Origin: Colwellia demingiae | GTDB taxonomy: Bacteria; Pseudomonadota; Gammaproteobacteria; Enterobacterales; Alteromonadaceae | Reading direction: 5' to 3' | NCBI RefSeq assembly: GCF_007954275.1 | Contig: NZ_VOLT01000014.1 | Location: forward strand, 1-64,000 | Length of the DNA: 64,000 nt | In this document: piece after piece, positions 58,168-64,000 of the stretch | Numbering within the stretch: position 1 is the stretch's first letter | How the letters are laid out: the number at the start of each line of letters is the position of its first letter | Notes under the pieces: generated by a model | Told to the model about the DNA's origin: nothing | The model's database searches: none | The model's input: the letters and a program-made list of their open reading frames with translations, nothing else | Translations under genes and position numbers: made by a program

Positions 58168-58465
58168 AAATAATTCCATTATATTAAGATAAAACAAGAG
58201 AAAGAATTTTTCCCTTTTGATTGGTAAGAATAATATCGCCTGATTTGAACAAAGTTAATCGGTTAGGGATTAGTTGGGATTGGGCCGTGATGAGTGGGTG
58301 ATTTTGATGACAATATAATTAAAGTGTTGTGTACTCGATTTTAAAAGTGGGATGAAATGAGTATTAACCGTGTTGAATTGGATTATATAAACTGGTACCT
58401 GTTAGAATATTATATTAAAGTAAACAGGTATTTGCCGAACGAAGCTTATCAAGCTAAATATCCCT

Positions 58466-59620
58466 ATGTCCCCATTTCGTGCTGTGTTAAACAGCTATTC
58501 ACAGATATCAAAAAAGCAATGGTTTTATTGGTCGCTTTTTTACCTTTTCCTCGGGGTCGTAATGGCCTTAATAGAAGTAGCTGATTTAGAAAGTAAAGAG
58601 ATAGCTTTTATAACTTGGGAAGTATGGCTAGACCAATTTTGTTGGTCTATTTGCTTTGGCTTGATCACTCCTTTTGCAACCTGTTTTTTCCATCGCTGGT
58701 CAATGGAAAAAGGTCAGAGGCTTACTTCAACCGCCAAGCTTATTTTGTTTTATATCCCATTCAAGATTATTTATATGGGGGTAACTGGGCTAACTAAACA
58801 ATTGTTATATTGGCTGATAACCGGTTCATTTATAAGTATGGAAACTCTTTTACAGCATAGAATTTACCAAATATTAGATGTTAATCCGATACTCGCTTAT
58901 CAGGTTCTTGATGTATCACCACTCTATCTGATTGCTATCTTTTGTGTTTACACCAAGTTATATTTTACCACTGCACAGCAGGAGCAAATAAAAAGTGCTC
59001 AGCTTGAAGTAGAGCTACAAAAAACACGCATGGACGTATTACGCAATCAACTGCAACCGCATTTTCTTTTTAACACGCTAAATCTTATCTCAAGTACCAT
59101 GTATCGTGATGTAGATAAGGCTGATTCCATTATTGCCCGACTCGGAGATTTATTACGATATTCCCTGGCAACGGAACAAAAACCTTTTGTGCCTTTAAAA
59201 GAAGAAATACAGGTGATGACATCTTATTTAGAAATCGCCAAATTGCGTTTTGGTGACAGGCTGTCGACTATTATCAACATAGCACCTGAAACTAACGACA
59301 TAATGATCCCCGCAATGTTACTGCAACCATTACTAGAAAATGCAGTAAAATATGGTATTGAGCCATCTGATGAAAAGGGTGAAGTATCTTTGACTACGTC
59401 ATTAGAAAATTCGGAACTCATTATAGAAATAACTAATCCTTGGCATCAACGCAGAGCACAACAAGAATCGTTTGGGATTGGATTAACTAACACTAAAAAT
59501 CGTTTAGCCTTACTTTACTCAGATCACGCGTCTGTAGCGCTAGAGACTAGTAACGAAAACCAGATATTGTTACAAATACGTCTGCCGGTTCAACAAGCTC
59601 AAACATTGGTTAGTAATTAA
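58466..59620 (+). CDS. LytS/YehU-type sensor histidine kinase (first of tandem pair)
   Basis: The 384-residue protein has four N-terminal membrane helices (about 20-160) without a recognised sensor domain. A short coiled coil (QQEQIKSAQLEVELQKTRMDVL) precedes the His_kinase domain with phospho-acceptor His in LQPHFLFNTLNLIS. The ATPase domain carries PAMLLQPLLENAVKYGI and FGIGLTNTKNRL. No ribosome site is visible. A 75-codon frame (58357-58584) with a GGGA site overlaps its start in another frame and might couple translation. The second kinase gene starts one base after its stop. Confidence 0.85.
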   Translation: MSPFRAVLNSYSQISKKQWFYWSLFYLFLGVVMALIEVADLESKEIAFITWEVWLDQFCWSICFGLITPFATCFFHRWSMEKGQRLTSTAKLILFYIPFKIIYMGVTGLTKQLLYWLITGSFISMETLLQHRIYQILDVNPILAYQVLDVSPLYLIAIFCVYTKLYFTTAQQEQIKSAQLEVELQKTRMDVLRNQLQPHFLFNTLNLISSTMYRDVDKADSIIARLGDLLRYSLATEQKPFVPLKEEIQVMTSYLEIAKLRFGDRLSTIINIAPETNDIMIPAMLLQPLLENAVKYGIEPSDEKGEVSLTTSLENSELIIEITNPWHQRRAQQESFGIGLTNTKNRLALLYSDHASVALETSNENQILLQIRLPVQQAQTLVSN

Positions 59621-59621
59621 A

Positions 59622-60755
59622 ATGAACAGTATATTAAGCTACCTCACCGGCGTTTTCGGTGTATATAAACGCTGGTGCACTTGGCAGCGTATTTTTTACC
59701 TAACTATAACTGGTTCTCTTTCAGGACTAATGATTGTTCAAACTGAAATAGCTGATGCTCTCATTAGGGGCGAAGTTGGTTTAACTTGGCAACCTTGGGT
59801 CGCGACATATAGCTCAGTGATCGGTTTTACTATTGTTTCTCCCTTTTTAATTTACTGCTGTGAGCTATGGCCTTTTGGAAAAGCTCACGTGATTAAAACC
59901 ACGATTAAATTGGCTTTACTCTATGTGCCAATTACCTTTTGTTTTATTACTGCCATGCTTATTTTACGTAATATCGCACATTTGTTAATCGACGGAACCC
60001 TATTTGATGGTTGGGACTTAATTGATCGATATATTTACGAATTCCCTAAAGCAATTGCAATATATCTTATTTTTATATTTATCACTTACACCAAAATTTA
60101 TTATGACAATTCGCAAAAAGAACAGCTAAATGCTGCTAATTTACAGAATGAATTGCAAACAATAAGAATGCAAACCTTACGCAGCCAGTTGCAACCTCAC
60201 TTTTTGTTTAACACCTTAAATTTAATTTCGAGTACGGTATATCAAGACGCAGATAAAGCCGACTCAATTATTACTCGGTTAGGTGATTTACTTCGCTATT
60301 CATTAGCAACCGAACAAAAACCTTTTGTGACCTTCAAAGAAGAGTTACAAGCCATGCAATCTTACCTAGAAATTTCACAATTACGTTTTGGTGAAAGAAT
60401 GGAGTTAGAAATTTCAGTAGAGCCATCGACTGAATTGCTAATGATCCCCGCTATGTTGCTGCAACCCCTACTTGAAAATGCGGTTAAATATGGTATCGAA
60501 CCATCAAATGAAACGGGTAAAATCACGCTAGAGTCTGACTTAATAGAGGGTCTACTACAGATAAAAATAACCAACCCATGGCATCAACGTAGACAACAGC
60601 AAGAATCTTTTGGCATTGGCTTGCAAAATACTAAAGATAGATTAAAACTTTTATACCAAGAACAAGCGACGGTAACATTGGATAATAACAATACTGATCA
60701 AGTAACGCTGACCATTATTTTACCGGCTCAACACATGGAACAAACTAATGAGTAA
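59622..60755 (+). CDS. LytS/YehU-type sensor histidine kinase (second of tandem pair)
   Basis: The 377-residue paralogue of the preceding kinase. It has four membrane helices, then LQPHFLFNTLNLIS with the phospho-acceptor His. The run SIITRLGDLLRYSLATEQ is nearly shared with the first kinase, as are the ATPase motifs PAMLLQPLLENAVKYGIEPS and FGIGLQNTKDRL. The catalytic halves are much more similar than the membrane halves, so the two probably sense different signals or form a heterodimer. Its last eight bases overlap the response-regulator gene. Confidence 0.87.
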   Translation: MNSILSYLTGVFGVYKRWCTWQRIFYLTITGSLSGLMIVQTEIADALIRGEVGLTWQPWVATYSSVIGFTIVSPFLIYCCELWPFGKAHVIKTTIKLALLYVPITFCFITAMLILRNIAHLLIDGTLFDGWDLIDRYIYEFPKAIAIYLIFIFITYTKIYYDNSQKEQLNAANLQNELQTIRMQTLRSQLQPHFLFNTLNLISSTVYQDADKADSIITRLGDLLRYSLATEQKPFVTFKEELQAMQSYLEISQLRFGERMELEISVEPSTELLMIPAMLLQPLLENAVKYGIEPSNETGKITLESDLIEGLLQIKITNPWHQRRQQQESFGIGLQNTKDRLKLLYQEQATVTLDNNNTDQVTLTIILPAQHMEQTNE

Positions 60756-61548
60756 TGACAACAGCTTTGAGCTAACAAAAAACCCTGACCATCAAAAAAA
60801 TGTAGTACATGACGTATTAGTCGTCGATGACGAGCCTGCAGCAAGACAAAAATTGATATTGTTTTTACAAGACCATAAAGATTTCCGAGTAGTCGCACAA
60901 GCTCAAAACGGCATTGAGGCACTCGAATGTATCGAAAAACATTCCCCTGCCCTCGTTTTTTTAGATATTCAAATGCCTTTGTTAGATGGTATGTCTGTGG
61001 CAAGCAATCTCGAATACAATAAAAACATTGCCATTGTCTTTGTCACTGGCTTTAATGAATATGCAATTAAAGCATTCGAACTTAATGCAGTAGATTATCT
61101 GCTCAAACCTTATGATAAAGGACGATTAGCAAAAACCCTTACTCGATTCCGCGAATTTACTGGAACAATTTCAGAATACAACATACCTAAAATAATCCAA
61201 GATTACCGAGCGGAGCAACACTTCCCTGAAAAGCTATTATTCAAGTCTGAAGGGGCTATTGAAGTGGTATCCGCACAAGAAATTCAATGGATAGAATCAT
61301 CAGGTAATTACGTTAAAGTCTGTTTAGAACGAACCGCTTTCATTGCAAGACAAACGATTACTACTGTGCAAAGCCAGTTAGATCCAGAGCAGTTTGTGCG
61401 CGTGCGCCGTACTCATATAGTTAACAAAAATGAAGTGGCGACAGTTGACCATATTAGTAAGGGTGATTACGAAATAACGTTAAAATGCGGCACTAAATTA
61501 CGCCTTTCTAGAGGTTACAAAACACGTTTTTTTGAGGTGTTTAGTTAA
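60748..61548 (+). CDS. LytTR-family response regulator
   Basis: The 266-residue protein has a receiver domain (about 22-140) with acidic pocket VVDDEP, phospho-acceptor Asp in VFLDIQMP, a Thr (FVTGFNEYA) and Lys (LLKPYDKG). A LytTR DNA-binding domain follows (about 165-266: IQWIESSGNYVKV, QFVRVRRTHIVN, LSRGYKTRF). It is the partner of both upstream kinases, one output for two sensors. Its stop codon directly touches the stop of the convergent gene, leaving no room for a terminator. Confidence 0.92.
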   Translation: MSNDNSFELTKNPDHQKNVVHDVLVVDDEPAARQKLILFLQDHKDFRVVAQAQNGIEALECIEKHSPALVFLDIQMPLLDGMSVASNLEYNKNIAIVFVTGFNEYAIKAFELNAVDYLLKPYDKGRLAKTLTRFREFTGTISEYNIPKIIQDYRAEQHFPEKLLFKSEGAIEVVSAQEIQWIESSGNYVKVCLERTAFIARQTITTVQSQLDPEQFVRVRRTHIVNKNEVATVDHISKGDYEITLKCGTKLRLSRGYKTRFFEVFS

Positions 61549-62244
61549 TTATTTATCCAACATCTCAATAATTTTATCAATAATATCAATTGCATTTTGA
61601 TATACCTGATTCTTTTCATCAATTAAGCCGACTATTAAAACGAAAGTATTGTTAACTATATGACCGTATAACAACTCAGGCTTGTGTACTTTAAAGGGTT
61701 GCCACTGAATAGCACTAATAACCCAAGTACTCAGGTTATCCATTGCCGCTTGTCTATGCACATCTTCAAGTCGCTCAATATATAGGTACTCACTCTCTAA
61801 GTCTTGTAATGCACCAATAATGGAATGATTTTGCACGTGCTTAATTTCACCGCTATTGACAAGTGTTTGGTAGATACTGCTTTTTCGTCTAAAGTCTGAA
61901 AAATTTTTCAATTCAGTGGCAATAAAGCCTAATTCATTCACTTTTTTCCTGTCATGACGGTTAATAATGTCAATTGCTTTATTATATTGTTTTTTATAAC
62001 GCTTCCCATATTCAATTTGACCTATAAGTTCTTTTTTGTCTTCTAGCAATTCGGTTTTCATACTCTGATAATATTGGCGTTCGAATTTCCTGTTATCTTG
62101 ATCTTTATCCCAATTATCTACTTGTAAGGCAATCAAAATACCTATGGCGACCAGTAAAATTTCGCCCACGATATACGATAAATATTTAACAAGCTTACCT
62201 TCACTAATAAGTGCTTTTTTTATTTTTTTTAACTGAGTTAGCAT
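61549..62244 (-). CDS. DUF6090-like single-pass membrane protein
   Basis: The frame is open to 62352, but ATG 62242-62244 (MLTQLKKIKKALISEGKLVKYLSYIVGEILLVAIGILIAL) gives the usual family N-terminus and avoids overlap with the upstream lipoprotein, making 231 residues. Its one membrane helix carries the EILLVAIGILIALQVDNWD signature of DUF6090-type proteins, followed by a helical periplasmic domain. The function is unknown. No clear ribosome site is visible. It lies 76 bases after the lipoprotein stop. Confidence 0.7.
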   Translation of the reverse strand: MLTQLKKIKKALISEGKLVKYLSYIVGEILLVAIGILIALQVDNWDKDQDNRKFERQYYQSMKTELLEDKKELIGQIEYGKRYKKQYNKAIDIINRHDRKKVNELGFIATELKNFSDFRRKSSIYQTLVNSGEIKHVQNHSIIGALQDLESEYLYIERLEDVHRQAAMDNLSTWVISAIQWQPFKVHKPELLYGHIVNNTFVLIVGLIDEKNQVYQNAIDIIDKIIEMLDK

Positions 62245-62320
62245 TGAAAATACTCGGTAATGAATGTTATTTAATTTTATAGCATAAATGCAGTCGTAAG
62301 TGATCAGAAAGAGAACATAA

Positions 62321-63025
62321 CTACTCTTGTACAACCACAATTTGACCATCAATACTTACAATGGCCAAGTATGATTGCCCTACTATCCCTATTGAACATA
62401 AGTCTATTTCGTTGCCTCCCACCAATAAATCTGCGCATCCTTCAACGTCAAAAGAAGCGGTTACTACGCCAGGCTCAGTTATTGCTAAGTTATCGTTTGA
62501 GAAAGACTGCTTAACTGTCATTTCACTAGTTGTTAATAATCGAACACTGTATTTATCAGCTATATTTTTTGCTTTCTTTTCAAATACCGCCAGCTTACTT
62601 TCATCAACCATACTCCAGGCAACAGCCCAATAGTCTGCTTGTTTATTGATATCAATTTTCTGACTTACTCTTGAACCATTGGTTATTGCATTTTCTATTG
62701 CAAAAACACTTTCATTAGCGCCATCTATCCAATCGTGCTGTATCACCTTGCTAACTTCAGCAGACATTAATTCTATCGTTTTAAATTGATCTTCATATAC
62801 ACTCGCATTGTAGATCGCACTTTGAAGGTAAAAGCTAGTATTGTCATCTAAGGCATTTATATAGGAAATTTTGGTACTATTATTAGTATCAATTTTATCA
62901 ATTATCTTATCAGCAGTATCTCCACAGGCACTCAGTGATATAACCATTGCCATTGCAATCGCAATTTTCTGATGTTTAGTGGTTAAGTTATGTGTTTTCT
63001 CTTGGTTTGATAATATTGTGCTCAT
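62321..63025 (-). CDS. Lipoprotein, 234 residues
   Basis: A long charged N-region leads to a lipoprotein signal IAIAMAMVISLSACG with Cys34. The mature part begins GDTADKIIDKIDTNNST and is a mixed alpha/beta domain with repeated hydrophobic strands (VVTASFDVEGCADLLVG, YLAIVSIDGQIVVVQE). Two Cys near the C-terminus may pair. The family is not recognised. It is expected to be anchored in a membrane facing the periplasm. It probably forms an operon with the DUF6090-like gene. Confidence 0.65.
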   Translation of the reverse strand: MSTILSNQEKTHNLTTKHQKIAIAMAMVISLSACGDTADKIIDKIDTNNSTKISYINALDDNTSFYLQSAIYNASVYEDQFKTIELMSAEVSKVIQHDWIDGANESVFAIENAITNGSRVSQKIDINKQADYWAVAWSMVDESKLAVFEKKAKNIADKYSVRLLTTSEMTVKQSFSNDNLAITEPGVVTASFDVEGCADLLVGGNEIDLCSIGIVGQSYLAIVSIDGQIVVVQE

Positions 63026-63380
63026 GAATAAATTCCCTTTGTTTAATTGTATAATTGTTTGTTTGCTTGCTTGACTGATTTGAAGTTTAAAGAATCAATA
63101 CATCAAAATAAATCGACAAGGGGTGAGTCGGTATTTTTGCGTGATGACAGGGAATAATGCTTTACCGTTTGGTGTACTCTCTATATGAATAGTCTAAAGG
63201 TGCTTTAAATATCTGCCACCTTAAGGCATTTATAATCCCAACTGTAACGGGTATAGAAGTCATTTTATTAATATCCATTCCTTCTTGTCACTATACAAGA
63301 CCGCTTCATCCCTACCCCCTATATTTAGCGATCTCATTTTCATAAACTTAATTGCATAAACAAATAGTCAGAGAAGATTT
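63026..63380. other. Divergent promoter region, about 355 bases
   Basis: A gene-free, AT-rich spacer between the lipoprotein (minus) and the acyltransferase (plus). No strong dyad was found. TGTACTC at about 63173 recurs before the kinase operon and near the other acyltransferase, but this is too short to call. Confidence 0.4.
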
Positions 63381-64000
63381 ATGTTATCGCAATTAGCCGG
63401 TACGCAAATAACCAATAACTTGGGTGAGCGTAAATATTTTTTAGATTGGGTGAGAATTTTAGCTTTTGCATTCTTGATTCTTTACCACACAGCGTTGATG
63501 TTTGTTGATTGGGGGTTTCATATCGAAAGTGGCCATAACAGCACCTTTTTAAAGTCAATAATGATACTTAGCTCAAAATGGCGACTCGACATCCTGTTTA
63601 TTGTTTCAGGTGTAGCAATAAGCTATATGATTACAAAAATGCCACTTAAGTCATTTGCATGGCAAAGAATAGTTAAGCTTTACCTACCACTTATTTTTGC
63701 TATCGCGGTTGTTGTAGCACCCCAGTCTTATTATGAAGCCATTCAAAAGGGAATTTTTGAAGGTGGTTTCTGGAAATTTTGGACTTCTTATTATTTTACC
63801 TTCTCATGGGATGAACGCATGCTTGCACCTTTCCCAACCTACAATCATATGTGGTATGTGCTGTATTTATTTCATTATACAATGGTGTTATTGCCTCTAT
63901 TTTCTTTCATCAATAGTGATAAAGGTAAATTGATTTTAGCAAAAATTGAATGCTGGATTACAAAAGGCTCTCGTATTATTTGGCTACCATTAGCAATATA
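63381..64000 (+). CDS. Acyltransferase-3 family membrane protein, 5' part (cut by window end)
   Basis: ATG 63381 has AGAGAAG upstream and opens a frame that runs to the window end (about 206 codons): MLSQLAGTQITNNLGERKYFLDWVRILAFAFLILYHTALMF. The DWVRI...YHT pattern, with the conserved His near residue 36, defines acyltransferase-3. WRLDILFIVSGVAISYMI and NHMWYVLYLFHYTM follow the family order. It is a relative of the gene at 54.5-55.8 kb. The missing C-terminal half prevents any check for fused domains. Confidence 0.85.
   Translation, partial: MLSQLAGTQITNNLGERKYFLDWVRILAFAFLILYHTALMFVDWGFHIESGHNSTFLKSIMILSSKWRLDILFIVSGVAISYMITKMPLKSFAWQRIVKLYLPLIFAIAVVVAPQSYYEAIQKGIFEGGFWKFWTSYYFTFSWDERMLAPFPTYNHMWYVLYLFHYTMVLLPLFSFINSDKGKLILAKIECWITKGSRIIWLPLAI

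Noticed and set aside
55925-63180. TGTACTC heptamer near 55932, 58331 and 63173 as a common LytTR site
   Set aside because: Seven bases without conserved flanks, with inconsistent distance and orientation relative to the genes.

Overview
The window reads as a chromosomal segment of a marine gammaproteobacterium. The AT-rich background, the gene styles (RarD, PntAB, clade 3 catalase, DUF6090-like and LytTR proteins) and a MITE-like repeat would fit Alteromonadales, most plausibly a Colwellia-like organism. This placement is an inference from gene style; there is no rRNA or marker gene to fix it. No tRNA, rRNA or CRISPR array was seen.

Layout. 1-0.7 kb is mobile-element debris: the 5' end of an IS110-type transposase with its structured leader, and a possible IS30 scrap. 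0.8-4.5 kb holds fadH with a divergent TetR regulator and a TauE-type transporter. 4.8-14.6 kb is a loose collection: uncharacterised envelope proteins, a gamma-glutamylcyclotransferase-like protein, catalase, a MITE touching the catalase stop codon, rarD, three tandem related lipoproteins, a GST and a large Ig-like lipoprotein. 15-19.8 kb has a tandem DsbA/kappa-GST-like protein, a B12-radical SAM protein, a DTW-domain protein and a broken EamA transporter. 19.9-21.6 kb is a haloalkane dehalogenase homologue divergent from its own TetR regulator, with two copies of one operator between them. 22-25.7 kb is a tightly packed four-gene cassette (inner-membrane protein, coiled-coil lipoprotein, soluble coiled-coil protein, peptidoglycan-binding GH19 muramidase/chitinase-like enzyme) that I cannot match to a named system. 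26.5-30.4 kb holds pntAB and an SDR.

30.8-52.3 kb is a catabolic island whose codon usage is visibly richer in G/C than its flanks. Forward arm: acyl-CoA dehydrogenase, thiolase (with an in-frame stop), acyl-CoA ligase, saccharopine-dehydrogenase-like reductase, small membrane protein, two SDRs. Then a decayed IS903-type element. Reverse arm: DUF1302 outer-membrane protein, DUF1329 protein, YCF48-like protein, RND/MMPL transporter. Then a MalT-like LuxR regulator, a GST and two MDR reductases. One palindrome, CTATCC-N4-GGATAG, recurs about 135-147 bp before the start codon of four transcription units. In two places it is doubled with exactly 36 bp between centres. The simplest reading is a single regulon, perhaps controlled by the LuxR protein, that takes up and degrades a hydrophobic carboxylic or alicyclic compound via CoA thioesters.

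52.5-64 kb is an envelope and signalling region: a DCC-family thiol oxidoreductase, a ceramidase-like membrane protein, two acyltransferase-3 proteins (one cut by the window end), two methyltransferases, a small outer-membrane barrel, two tandem paralogous LytS-type histidine kinases with one LytTR response regulator, a DUF6090-like membrane protein and a lipoprotein.
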